Below, one piece after another: positions 39,301-46,312 of a DNA stretch of 64,000 nucleotides; the stretch's first letter is position 1, and every line of letters begins with the position of its first letter. This DNA comes from Pseudeuparius sepicola (taxonomy: Eukaryota; Arthropoda; Insecta; Coleoptera; Anthribidae). A program made the position numbers and the translations under genes. The notes under the pieces are model-generated. The model worked only from the letters and a program-made list of their open reading frames with translations, made no database searches and was not told the origin of the DNA. The DNA is taken from NCBI GenBank assembly GCA_963920635.1, contig OY987298.1, positions 114,318,035 to 114,382,034 of the forward strand. Direction: 5' to 3'.

Positions 39301-39327
39301 GAACGAGCGTATCATCCATTTTATCAC
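9314..39327 (-). CDS. DDB1: DDB1 homologue (DNA damage-binding protein 1), C-terminal two thirds, nine exons
   Basis: DDB1 is the adaptor of CUL4-RING E3 ubiquitin ligases: it bridges CUL4 to DCAF substrate receptors, including DDB2 in UV-damage repair, in nucleus and cytoplasm. Exons in transcript order are 39327-38991, 26269-26106, 26052-25737, 25680-25557, 22071-21753, 11974-11633, 10388-10113, 9653-9427 and 9367-9314. Splice phases agree at all eight junctions and give 719 codons including the stop. Recognisable family motifs in order are [152 protein letters not shown] and a C-terminal VEDLTRIH. This covers part of propeller BPB, all of BPC and the helical C-terminal domain, starting near human residue 420. 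The first third is not found up to 64000. Intron sizes are 12721, 53, 56, 3485, 9778, 1244, 459 and 59 bp; the large ones are full of transposons. No frameshift or internal stop is seen, so the gene looks functional. Confidence 0.96.
9427..9653 (-). CDS. DDB1: DDB1 exon (C-terminal helical domain)
   Basis: The acceptor AATTCCAG precedes GT-CTT. The exon codes [38 protein letters not shown] and [18 protein letters not shown] and ends in phase 0 (GLG) before GTAAGA. Confidence 0.96.
10113..10388 (-). CDS. DDB1: DDB1 exon ([14 protein letters not shown])
   Basis: The acceptor TGTTTCTAG precedes CT-CGA. The exon codes [50 protein letters not shown] and ends AIG at donor GTAAGC. These are among the most conserved DDB1 segments. 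Confidence 0.96.
10389..11632. repeat. DDB1 intron holding a GC-richer dispersed repeat (about 10700-11390)
   Basis: The stretch 10700-11390 is richer in GC than its surroundings and open in several frames without any family motif. Pieces such as TTCTACAGCCGTTCCGTTTC and the GAGGTTxTTTC-GGAGGAAAGTAC end recur in inverted, diverged form at 33415-33600, so this is a dispersed repeat and not a gene. Confidence 0.6.
11633..11974 (-). CDS. DDB1: DDB1 exon (propeller C/A strands)
   Basis: The acceptor ATATCAG precedes GC-ACT. The exon codes [19 protein letters not shown], then [18 protein letters not shown] and [17 protein letters not shown] to SFEEIA, closing with one base before GTATGT. It follows the 9.8-kb repeat-filled intron. 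Confidence 0.96.
12752..13810 (+). mobile_element. Inner Tc1/mariner-type element with 280-300-bp TIRs and truncated transposase
   Basis: The ends TA-CAGGGTGTTCACAAAATA and the inverse TATTTTGTGAACACCCTG-TA bound it. The left arm 12752-13056 and right arm 13537-13810 are near-inverse copies, including TGAGGAAATGTCACTTGG. The arm ends at the transposase ATG (13059). The open frame runs into the right arm and stops there, so the rest of the transposase is deleted and the right arm replaces it. Confidence 0.85.
13059..13547 (+). pseudogene. DUF4817-type transposase N-terminal fragment, frameshifted
   Basis: From ATG 13059: [20 protein letters not shown] then [10 protein letters not shown], the first helices of the DUF4817-like helix-turn-helix of insect Tc1/mariner-related transposases (IIYGECN motif). 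One frameshift near 13150 follows. The frame from about 13163 reads [19 protein letters not shown], then [39 protein letters not shown] and [15 protein letters not shown]-x3-V-x-RIL, HPY-x-LVQEL and the RVxFC block are conserved in the family, and VDNN stands at the first catalytic Asp. Everything after that Asp is missing. Confidence 0.8.
14215..14345 (-). pseudogene. 3' tip of an RNase H-bearing LINE (copy 1)
   Basis: Minus strand codes [20 protein letters not shown] and [16 protein letters not shown] text, parallel to the 3' end of the larger fragment at 14815. It starts right against the TA of the 12393-14212 element. Confidence 0.6.
14815..15670 (-). pseudogene. Non-LTR retrotransposon 3' fragment (RNase H and C-terminal zinc knuckle)
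   Basis: Minus strand, broken into several frames. At 15122-15307 [20 protein letters not shown] matches the end of the RNase H domain of I/R1/LOA-type LINEs. At 14820-15035 [15 protein letters not shown] then [12 protein letters not shown] is the CxxC-x-H-x-C knuckle after RNase H, followed by FYVKRMGL. The frame at 15455-15670 lies where the first RNase H strands should be but is degraded. No reverse transcriptase remains. Confidence 0.75.
15941..16871. repeat. Foldback element with about 400-bp arms
   Basis: ATAACTTCTACAGAAGTTAT, CCCATCGCCCAGAGGCGG, AACTTTTTTGAGGTTAT and CAAAATGTGxCCxAAAACAC on the left recur inverted on the right up to CTTCTGTAGAAGTTATTGCC. The right end is a CACCCTG-TA terminus at 16866-16873; the left terminus is truncated. 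The central hairpin module recurs at 40600-41030 and 42110-42760. Confidence 0.75.
17000..17490. repeat. Foldback, about 490 bp
   Basis: ATGGAGGGAAGAGGTAAGGA near 17011 is inverted as TCCTTACCTCTACCCTCCAT near 17458. Inside, 17345-17400 forms its own GGGTCATACCC-type hairpin. No coding content. Confidence 0.6.
17802..18241. repeat. MITE, about 440 bp
   Basis: TATGGTTCATATAAAATAAA and ACCGATGTACGTCAT on the left mirror ATGACGTACATCGGATTTTA and TGAATAAACCATA on the right. Confidence 0.65.
18551..20525. mobile_element. TA-flanked TIR element, 1,975 bp
   Basis: The ends TA-CAGGGCTAACTATCACTT and AAGTGATAGTTAACCCTG-TA are inverse copies over about 36 bp (to AAAAAATTTTA), with TA on both sides. 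The interior has GC-richer patches (18690-19560, 20030-20180) but no transposase that I recognise. A simple (TCTA)n lies near 18995. The element abuts a mariner-type transposase fragment on the right. Confidence 0.7.
20533..20926 (+). pseudogene. Tc1/mariner-like transposase fragment (DDE core)
   Basis: The open frame reads [47 protein letters not shown] and [23 protein letters not shown] is the second catalytic Asp block (VMDNAxYHS) of Tc1/mariner enzymes, followed by the typical P-x4-W-x-K block. After a frameshift near 20805 the text continues [20 protein letters not shown] up to a stop at about 20923. The first Asp and the C-terminal acidic residue are absent. Confidence 0.75.
20930..21752. 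other. DDB1 intron segment with one element end
   Basis: AT-rich. A right end GGGACATCCTGTACA near 21200 suggests another decayed TIR element. Nothing else is recognised. Confidence 0.4.
21753..22071 (-). CDS. DDB1: DDB1 exon (propeller C, variable loop)
   Basis: The acceptor TTGTTTCAG precedes ACC-TTC. The exon codes [12 protein letters not shown], then a Ser/Thr-rich low-complexity stretch in the place where the family has a variable Ser-rich loop, then [28 protein letters not shown] and TYFIVG. It ends with one base before GTAAGT. Confidence 0.95.
22296..22438. repeat. Short MITE with CGGCAG termini
   Basis: GGTTTGTTTCGGCAGAATTT at the left end mirrors AATTCCTGCCGAAGCATACC at the right end, with CAGTTTGAAAC also mirrored inside. 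It is about 143 bp with TAA/TTA-like flanks, which would fit a PIF/Harbinger MITE. Confidence 0.65.
22439..23470. other. DDB1 intron, AT-rich, no supported gene
   Basis: Very AT-rich between 22640 and 23100. A minus-strand frame at 23160-23384 has protein-like composition ([20 protein letters not shown]) but I cannot link it to a family or to splice signals. Confidence 0.35.
23471..23660. repeat. MITE with 40-bp TIRs
   Basis: TTAAAGCGTTGACTGACGTA and CACGGCT on the left are inverted as AGCCGTGA and TACGTCAGTCAACGCTTAA on the right. It contains a GTAGATGGCGCG motif near 23532. Confidence 0.75.
24132..24828. mobile_element. Second hAT-like element, 697 bp, 8-bp target duplication
   Basis: The left end CAGTGGCGGCTCGTGG matches the 6112 element and continues with TTAATG and a G-run. 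The octamer GTTTTCAC is present on both sides (24124-24131 and 24829-24836). The right end is diverged (inverse AAGTGGTGAC). No transposase is seen. Confidence 0.7.
25064..25264 (+). CDS. Short ORF: hydrophobic leader followed by RT-like KAPGVDG motif
   Basis: From ATG 25064 the frame codes [20 protein letters not shown] (signal-peptide-like) then SNGGLGCHV, and further on [17 protein letters not shown] before a stop. The last part matches the LINE reverse-transcriptase motif xxxFKPxKAPGxDGI. It is likely a chance or chimeric LINE scrap. It lies antisense in a DDB1 intron. Confidence 0.3.
   Translation: MVVFTARTFLLALVGAFVLTSNGGLGCHVKNQMIINMFFQQKVTEKYLSEIKLFKPLKAPGVDGNF
25557..25680 (-). CDS. 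DDB1: DDB1 exon ([12 protein letters not shown])
   Basis: The acceptor TTTTTACAG precedes C-CTG-GCA. The exon codes [18 protein letters not shown] and [13 protein letters not shown] and ends in phase 0 at GTAAGT. It is the smallest internal exon (124 bp) and lies 56 bp from its upstream neighbour. Confidence 0.95.
25737..26052 (-). CDS. DDB1: DDB1 exon (B/C propeller junction)
   Basis: The acceptor TATTTCAG precedes AT-ATC-ATG. The exon codes [42 protein letters not shown] and [10 protein letters not shown]. The donor is the weak GTTGTT (GT at 25736-25735) rather than GTAAG-like. The split codon AG+C gives Ser, matching the family PDSLA motif, which supports this weak donor. Confidence 0.93.
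26106..26269 (-). CDS. DDB1: DDB1 exon (propeller [10 protein letters not shown])
   Basis: The acceptor TTTTAATAG precedes G-AGC. The exon codes [17 protein letters not shown] through [17 protein letters not shown] to CLGG and ends with one base before GTATTT. It is separated from the previous exon by 12.7 kb and from the next by only 53 bp. Confidence 0.95.
26270..31467. other. DDB1 12.7-kb intron, proximal part
   Basis: No exon is seen. A small foldback at 26511-26680 has ends CTCACTCAAATTATCTCA and the inverse GTATTTTGAGTGAG. GC-rich patches lie at 27430-27490, 28780-28830 (CGGCCGCCGCCGACGGCCGC) and 30360-30500 (CGCCCGCCCGCCCGCC). The duplicated phrase TAGAGCCCCTTCATxAG occurs at 25462 and 26369. 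The rest is AT-rich and unassigned. Confidence 0.45.
31468..32288. mobile_element. TA-flanked long-TIR MITE, 821 bp
   Basis: TA-CAGGATGATTTTTTTAGG and CCTAAAAAAATCATCCTG-TA bound it. The arms stay complementary for most of their length (ACTACCACCGCGATTTTC, AGGGTCTTxGGCTCTCTTGA), so the element is essentially one long hairpin with a short centre near 31850-31950. Confidence 0.85.
32926..33210 (+). pseudogene. THAP-domain gene remnant (plus strand)
   Basis: From ATG 32926: [13 protein letters not shown], then after a shift [10 protein letters not shown] up to a GTAAAAT donor near 33018, and a T-rich acceptor ending CAG near 33070. Next come [17 protein letters not shown] and, shifted once more, [17 protein letters not shown] at the start, FPK, the xKKW and VCDMHF are the ordered landmarks of a THAP finger. 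The second Cys is Phe and there are at least three frame changes, so it is dead. Confidence 0.55.
33211..34820. other. DDB1 intron, repeat debris
   Basis: 33415-33600 is an inverted, diverged copy of the repeat at 11190-11390. The 33880-33920 text (GCCATAGATAAAGGATTT) is echoed inverted near 38475. No gene. Confidence 0.45.
34821..36671. repeat. 326-bp satellite array, about 5.6 copies, flanked by (TA)n
   Basis: Monomers begin TTGCTTCCCAAATCATGCC at 34841, 35167, 35493, 35819, 36145 and 36471, exactly 326 bp apart; the last stops after ACATCCTTATT near 36653. The only difference I noticed is ACACCATACC for ACACCGTACC in the fourth copy. A (TA)n tract lies directly against both ends (34821-34840 and 36654-36671). 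Each monomer has a 77-codon stop-free frame on the minus strand, closed by TGA at the junction. Confidence 0.95.
36672..38990. other. DDB1 12.7-kb intron, distal part
   Basis: No exon or complete repeat is recognised. The phrase GCGCCxxAGGCGAAAATTTTT occurs at about 37225 and again near 37500. GTTTGTACTTAGCTCACCAGG near 38402 resembles 32673. It ends at the DDB1 exon donor. Confidence 0.4.
38991..39327 (-). CDS. DDB1: DDB1 exon (propeller B part)
   Basis: The acceptor TTTTTAG is followed by two bases completing a split codon, then [18 protein letters not shown]. The exon ends [12 protein letters not shown] at donor GTAATT (GT at 38990-38989), leaving GG for the next exon. It contains the conserved [15 protein letters not shown] segment. 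It is the most upstream DDB1 exon I can find, so at least one more exon must exist 5' of it. Confidence 0.95.
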
Positions 39328-39968
39328 CTAAAAAGTAGACTTAATTTGTATGGGGCTTTTGTTCAAATCTGCATGGAATAAAATGGCCTTACATCCAGAA
39401 CGCCATTACACTATTTGAAGTTGCATTTTTTCTATAATTTAGTTGTGGAAAATGTGCTTTAAAATGTTGGCAAGTATTCCTATGCCAAATGAACAAATAA
39501 TAGGTTAAAATTATGTCTTTTTGGTTATGAAACTGCCACCATTGTTTCACCACATTTCTCAGCTCAGATCATTGACATTAAATATTCACAGGCGATTTTG
39601 CCAAACTTAAACAGGATGTCCATTTTAGAAAGACACGAAAACTTCAAAATCCAAGCCACAAATAAATACCTTATTATTTGTACTGACCATAGCAATCGAA
39701 CCAAGATACTTGATATACACCAGCTAAGCAGCTTCTGATTGGCCAAAAGCCTTGCAGAATCATTCCAAACGGCGTTTGGAATTATTCCACAGTGTATTGG
39801 AATTAATTATAAGCATTCCAATATAATTTTTAGTTGTGGAATGTGTAGTTTCTGAAATAGTGTTAGAGAAAGTATAGTAACACCTTTGGAAAAATTACAT
39901 ATTGGTCACTCATGAACCATTACTCCTCACCTTTGGTATTTCGCTTGTGTGGAATATCGGCCATTATG
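39328..39968. other. Upstream of the first visible DDB1 exon, nothing recognised
   Basis: Presumed DDB1 intron. There are no minus-strand exon candidates. Confidence 0.4.
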
Positions 39969-41320
39969 CAGGGTAAGTCAGAATGTATAGTAAATACTTT
40001 AAAGGGGTGTTCAGCAGGTGGTTTTAAGGGGGGTCTTTCATATAAAATTTTTCGATTTGGGCTTTCCTTGCCAAGTTATTCGGGTCTACAAGGTGACCCA
40101 AAAGTATTTTTTTTTATTTATATCTCAATAACGGCGCTACTTACTTAAGGATGAAGGATATAGTTTCCAGCGTGTGCAGCATAAAGCGACACTATTTTGA
40201 TATAGAGGAGTCAATATACGGAACATATTCGTAATAAAAAGTCTTTATGTGACAAAATTTGTGTGTGCAATTAATTACGTTAGTAAAAGCTCAAAGGTTT
40301 CAATACATTAAGTAACAGATATTCATAGGCAAGCTGGAGATACTTGAATAGAAAACTGCAATTTGCCTTTGTTCCACGAATGATTGCAAACGGGCACCGG
40401 CAACGTTACAGTTCCGTTTCTCCTGAGAGGCACAGAGTTGCCACGTTTGGCGTTCTGGACAATAGAACTACGAAACTGTAGATTTCAGCCTGAACAAAAT
40501 TGTGCAACTTTGTCTTTAATTATCATAAAAAAATAAGGGTTAAAAGCCGTTGTTTCATTTATTACGTGTTATGTTGGTGCATCTACTGTAAACAGAGTAC
40601 AATTTTAGATCAATTAAAAATATTGTCAAGTACCCTATTGGCAAAACTTGCCCCAAAACACCTGTTAATAAGGAAAAAAATACCAATTGGACATTGGTCA
40701 AAACAGCATTGGTTTTCTTGAAATAGGGTGTTCAAATTTTGTTCAATTCAATCCTTTCCATTTTGAAAGCTAATAAGTTTTGGTACATTGTTCATAAGAA
40801 TTTTTTTCTCAGTTTAAATGGTACAGTCGATGTGTAACATTTAAAAGCTGTAGGTAAAAATTTTATGTTTCGAATGTTGAAGTTAACAGGTGTTTTGGGG
40901 CATGTTTTGCCAATTTCAACGCAAACGGTTGATTTTATCGTTATGAAACAAGAGTACACTTTTGTTGCAAAATGAAAAGATACACTGAAATGATGGACCT
41001 GCAAGACCAAAAAGATAACCTCAAAAAAGTTTAAGCAAAAAAATTAATAAGGGTTGTTACCCTTTTTTAGGGCACTATGTAAAAGAATAAACTTCCCTAA
41101 GGCGTCTTCCAGTAAGTAGATAATACATACCAAATTTCAAATTTTTAAGTAGCGCCGTTATTGAGATATAAATAAAAAAAAATACTTTTGGATCTCCCTG
41201 TAGACCCGAATAACGTGGCAAGGAAAGCCCAAATCGAAAAATTTTATATGAAAGACCCCCCTTAAAACCACCTGCCGAACACCCCTTTAAAGTATTTACT
41301 GTACATTCTGATTCACCCTG
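39969..41320. mobile_element. TIR element with nested foldback, 1,352 bp
   Basis: Left CAGGGTAAGTCAGAATGTA and right TACATTCTGATTCACCCTG are inverse; similarity runs about 175 bp per arm (AAAGGGGTGTTC, ATATCTCAATAACGGCGCTA). TA follows the right end; the left has TG, a presumed mutated TA. Inside, 40600-41030 is another copy of the 15941-16871 hairpin module. Confidence 0.75.
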
Positions 41321-42109
41321 TATAATTTGTTGTAGATTATACTATTAAGAGGCCATTCATTGGTAGTGAATTACAGTGCATTACTAAAAATCGTGTATTT
41401 AATTTATTTATTGTCACAACTTAATGAAATTTGGAGGAGACGTTAAAGAAATTCCGATCTAGGGCAAATGCATATTATTTTTGATAAATCTTTATTTTTT
41501 TCATTTCAAAAAATCGATATGAAAATCGACATTTTCAACCAGTTGACTATTTTTTTAAAAATATGCACTTGACCCAGACACCGTTATTTTAAACCAATTG
41601 AAAAAAAAATCATCAAAATCTGTTCAGGAATATAGACAATTTAGAATTTGAATTAAATTCGTTTCTCCGTAAATAATGCAACCAAATTGCTCTGTCTGCG
41701 GCGACACTACAGTCGGCGTAAAAAAATTCTATACGAGATATTATGCGAATCTCAGACCAAAATACCAAAACTTCAGTTTCAACTGACGTGCAACTCGTGT
41801 CAAGTCTTGCGTTTTGATCAGTTTCGCGTCGTGCTCAGTTTTAATTTAATTTATAAACGAGGCGAATACTGCAAAAAAGAGAGTCCCTTCAGTGTGGTGT
41901 GCTTATCCTAGAAAGATGGGAAATAAATTATGGAAAATACAAAACTTCTCGAAAAAGGTAAGTAGGTTACTACTACTTTTATATTATATCAATCAATAAT
42001 GCTTAGAGCCAGAAAAAAAATGTTTTTTGAAATCTGAATAAGCTGAAAATGTCGATTTATACATATCTCATACTTTCCCTATTTTTGAATCGTGTTTTTA
42101 CTCGTAACA

Positions 42110-42770
42110 AAATGATACCCCTTATTGCATAACAGTAAAATCAGTTGAAATTGGCAAAACGTGCCCCACCACCGTTGTTAACTCCAACATTTTAAATATA
42201 AAATTCTACAGCTTTCATGTTACAAACCAAATCACGTTCTAAACTACTTTTATTCTTAACTTTTTTGAGGTTATCTATTTGGTCTTGCAGTCCATCATTT
42301 TAGTGCATCTTTTCATGTTGCAACAAAAAGGTACTCTTGTTTCATAATGTCAAAACGTGTTCCAAAACACCTCCAACATTTAAAACATGAAATTTTCACC
42401 TATTGCTTTCACGTGTTACAGATCAACTGTATAATTAAAATGAAGAAAAAAAATGCAAAATAGACATTGATCATTCATTGGTTTTCTTGTTCTGTAAGAG
42501 TTGCTCAGTTGCTCTGTAAAATTTGAAAGAGGTAGGTAAAAATTTTATTTTTCGAATGTTGGAATCGACATGTTGATTCAACAAAAATATCATGTTTTAA
42601 ATGTTGGAGGTGTTTTGAGACACGTTTTGACATTTTCAACACAAATGGGTGATTTTTATCATGATGTAACAAGAGTACCTTTTTGTTGCAGAATGAAAAA
42701 ATACTCATTAACGATCACCTGCAAGACCAAAAAGATAACCTCAAAAAAGTTATAATTAAAAGCAGGATCC
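42110..42770. repeat. Third copy of the AACTTTTTTGAGGTTAT hairpin module
   Basis: AACTTTTTTGAGGTTATCTA with GGTCTTGCAG and CATCTTTTCATGTTGCAACA near 42260-42330 is mirrored by TTGTTGCAGAATGAAAAxAT, CTGCAAGACCAAAAAGATAA and CCTCAAAAAAGTT near 42680-42750. The adjoining 42780-42975 piece ends in a CACCCTG-TA terminus and recurs near 47130 and 61270. Confidence 0.65.
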
Positions 42771-43105
42771 AAAAACAGCGAAATTTCAGTTCAGTTGATT
42801 ATTTTGGGAGTTGTAGCCATAATTCAATTTCAAAAAAACATTCTGTATCTCAGTAAAAAAGCGGTTGCGGACCTATGTTCACATAAATTTTTTTCTTAAA
42901 ATCACCCAAAGATTATCCAAAGATTATCATCCTTTAGGATCAGCATTCAATTACGAAACACCCTGTATAGTGTATATATTTTGTTTTTTTTTTAATCCGA
43001 AATTAAAGCTTTACTCAGAAAGATTTTTAGTACCTGTAATAATTATAAATAATAAATGATGTTTAGTGGCATATCAGGTAAAGGATATCAATTGAAAAAA
43101 ATGCA

Positions 43106-43175
43106 CTCCAGCCGGGACTTGAACCCGGGACTCCTACTGTGGCCGTAGGCACTTTAACCAACTAAGCTACCGGAG
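43106..43175 (-). tRNA. tRNA-like gene or pseudogene, copy 1
   Basis: Minus strand folds as a cloverleaf: 6-bp acceptor CTCCGG/CTGGAG, D stem GCTT/AAGT, anticodon stem CCTAC/GTAGG, T stem CCGGG/CCCGG. The A box TAGCTTAGTTGG and B box GGTTCAAGTCC fit Pol III consensus, and a T-run follows within 4 nt. The anticodon loop GGCCACA would give CCA but has G instead of the invariant U33, so a working tRNA is doubtful; a tRNA-derived Pol III unit is more likely. Confidence 0.55.
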
Positions 43176-43569
43176 ATATGGGTTCCATCATTGAGTAAAG
43201 GAATAATGTAAAGGAATAATAAGAGGAATCGATCAAATGGCCGGATCTGTAACACCCTATTTCCTGATGCGACAGGGAATTTGACCCAGTGCATTCACCA
43301 TAAATTTAAAAATTCTCTGAAAGTCCTTGAGCTTACTACAGGCAAAGTTTACAGAAGAAATCGCTATCGCGTTGGGCGCCATCTGGGCCACGGTAGAAAA
43401 AATTGTGGTATTGAAAGGATATAAGTTTAAAACTCTAAACGGGACCATTTCAGTCGTTGCCATATCGGTGACAACGGGTGCGATGCTAATTTATTGACCT
43501 TGACCCAAAAAAAAAACAAATGCCCTGCGCGAAGCTACGATGAATTCTTTTTCTGTGGGGCAATAGATT

Positions 43570-44165
43570 TTTAACCGACTTCAAAAAAGGAGGAGGTTTA
43601 TCAATTCGGTTGTATTTTTTATATTTGTTACCTCATAACTCCGTCATTTAAAAACCGATTTGGACAATTCTTTTTTTATTTGAAAGGGATTACTTTAGGA
43701 GTGGCTTCATTTAAATTTGAAGAAAAAATCCCACCCCTAAAAGTGGACAAATAGGGGATGAAGTTTCATATTGAACCGATTTCGATGATTATTTTCTTAT
43801 TAAAAAGGAGGTACCTTAAAGGTGGCCCCATATAAATTTGAAGAAAAAATTCCACCCCTAAGGGTGGACAAATAGGGGATTAAATTTCATATTGAACCGA
43901 TTTCGTTGATTCTTTTTTTATTAGAAAGGGAGTACATTAGAGGTGGCCCCATTTAAATTTGAAGAAAAAATTCCACCCCTAAGGGTGGAAAAATAGGGGC
44001 TGAAATTTCATATTGAACCGATTTCGATGTTTTTTTTTAGAAAGGAAGTACCTTAGAGGTGGCCCCATTTAAATTTGAAGAAAAAATTCCACCCGTAAGG
44101 GTGGAAAATAGGGGATGACATTTAATATTGGACCGATTTCGATAATTCTTAATAATTCACTAAAA
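43570..44165 (-). repeat. Four diverged copies of the 120-bp minisatellite, inverted relative to 53.7-55.9 kb
   Basis: It starts with TTTTTAACCGACTTCAAAAA and GGAGGAGG, then four units of about 120 bp containing CCACCCCTAAxxGTGGACAAA, ATAGGGGATGAAxTTTCATA and TTGAACCGATTTCGATGATT. This is a known type of widespread insect repeat (ACCGACTTCAAAAAAGGAGG head). Confidence 0.8.
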
Positions 44166-44510
44166 ATAATAAATAAAAAAATTAACAAAAAAAATAAAAC
44201 CGAGTTCAAAATTTTGCCCGTATGCACTTTCCACTAAATCACCAAATCCAAAGATACCTCAATTTAGAAAGAGAAACCTATTTCTAAAATTTTAGTTTAA
44301 ATGTGCATACGCGCAAATTTGTGAAGTCGGTGTTAATTTTTGTAATTTTTAAAAATTTTAGTGGAGTGTGCATACGGGCAAATTTTTGAAGTCGGTTTTA
44401 ATTTTTTTGATAAATTTTTTTTATTAATAATTATTATTGGGGAATCGTCTGGCGTGGCTCGATGGTTTCTTACTGCGTTTAATAAATACAATTTTTTGAT
44501 GTACACAAAC

Positions 44511-44569
44511 TGTATGTATGTACGTATGTATGTATGTATGTATGTATGTATGTATGTATGTATGTATGT
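44511..44569. repeat. (TATG)n microsatellite
   Basis: About 14 TATG units, one changed to TACG. Open frames on both strands here are only the repeat. Confidence 0.95.
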
Positions 44570-44624
44570 CCTTCCTGACATGGGAATCAAATAGGTGCTA
44601 AAAAGCATAAAATAAAATAAAAAT

Positions 44625-44985
44625 AAAGAAAACTTTTTAAAACCAAGCTTTTTTATTAAGCCATGTACTAAAACGAATAAAAGAAGTTTAGGTTTTCGAT
44701 AAGATAATTCAATTCCAAATTGCGACAAGCTTTTTTAAATCAAAAAGCTTGTCGCGCGAAATGTTCATAAAAGTAGGTAGGTACCAATTAATTTTATCGG
44801 TTGATAAGCAAAGTACGTGCTAAAGTATGTAGTTTCTTAACAGTTCGCACGACATGCTGCTTTTTGATTTAAAAAAGCTTGTCGCAGTTTGACATTGAAT
44901 TATCTTAACGAAAACCTAAACTTATTTTATCTGTTTTAGTAGGTAAATGGCTTAAATAAAGGCTTGTTTTAAAAAAGGTTTTTTA
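44625..44985. repeat. Palindromic MITE, copy 1
   Basis: AAGCTTTTTTATTAAGCCAT, TTTAGGTTTTCGATAAGATA and GCGACAAGCTTTTTTAAATC on the left are inverted on the right. A second copy lies at 49245-49600. Confidence 0.75.
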
Positions 44986-45371
44986 TTTTTTAATAAAAAT
45001 TCCGGTATTATATTTTATTTTTCCATAGACAAAAATCGGAGGAGGGATAGATAGATATTTACAAGGACATGGGCAGGGTCCGCACTAATCGTTTTGTATC
45101 CTCTAGGCACATTATTTCGTTAAAAAATAAAAGAAACGCGGGTGTTTCAATTGCAAAATAAAATAATAATGGGAACTAGTCTAATAAAGATGTCAGGGGA
45201 CTGCCTCCTGAGTGTCCAACCAAAAGGTTACACTCGAACTCCTGGTACGAATTGTGCTATAAGGTGGTTTCCTAAACAATGGGGGTAGTTTCCTAAACAT
45301 GTTTTTAGAGCAAAATGACTCCAATAAAAGTATTAATACATGAGTTACAGCGCATTACCTGCATGACAATA

Positions 45372-46312
45372 CAGTGTGGATAGAAATTGTGCAATATTGC
45401 TTATATTTCTTAAAATATTCCTCATATGAAAAACTTGTTTTAATAAAAGTGTTAGGGGAAATTATTTCCCGTTTAGTGATTTCAAGCAATCTTTCGTAGC
45501 ACAAAAAATGTGGTTGCCATATTAACCGATTTAATTTTTTTAAATGGCACCATATACTTTTTTTGGTGAAAATTGATATATTGGAACTTTCTGAATACGA
45601 TACAATACAATTTTAATGGGGTCACATAAGAAAAAAAATACAAAAAGATTAAGTTTTCTATTATGCTATTGACAATGTTTATCAAAATAATTATTACATC
45701 AGGTTAGCCATGCCAAAATCAGAACAATGGGAAACTGTCACTAGCTGTCAGTTGCTTGCAATTGTGTGCATTGTTACAGTAAACGTACTTTTTTTACTCA
45801 ATTTTCTGTGCACTTAAGTACTTAGTAAGTTATAATGGCGCTTCAATTAAGTGAAACGGAAAGAATACAGGTTAACATACTGAGTACTTAAGTACACAGA
45901 AAAATTAGTAAAAAAGTACGTTTAGTGTAACAATGTACACAGTTACACAGATAGTGTCAGTTTCGCATTGTTCTGATTTTGGCATGGCTAACTTGATGTT
46001 AATAATTATTTTGATAAACATTGTCAATAGCATAATAGAAACCTTGTTTTTTTTCTTATGCGACCCCATTAAAATTGTATTGTATCGTATTCAGAAAGTT
46101 CCAATGAATCAATTTTCACCAAAAAAAGTATATGGTGCCATTTAAAAAAATAAATCGGTTACCATGGCAACAACATTTTTGGTGCTACGAAAGATTGCTT
46201 GATATCACTAAACGGGAAATAATTTCCCCTAACACTTTTATTAAAACATGTTTTTGATATGAAGAATATTTTAAGAAATATAAGCAATATTCCACAATTT
46301 CTATCCACACTG
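45372..46312 (+). mobile_element. Long-TIR Tc1/mariner-type element reduced to its termini, 941 bp
   Basis: TA-CAGTGTGGATAGAAATTGTG and CACAATTTCTATCCACACTG-TA bound it. The arms are complementary for about 450 bp each with few gaps. The roughly 60-bp loop starts near the ATG at 45835, which opens MALQLSETERIQVN, the typical first residues of a mariner-type transposase (MxLxLSExERIxI), and then runs into the right arm and stops. TIRs therefore extend up to the start codon and all later coding sequence is lost. Confidence 0.85.

Noticed and set aside
43257..43463. 68-codon minus-strand frame
   Set aside because: Protein-like composition but no motif, splice context or neighbour that supports it.
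44333..44728. 131-codon minus-strand frame and its plus-strand counterpart
   Set aside because: Mostly the (TATG)n microsatellite plus repeat termini.
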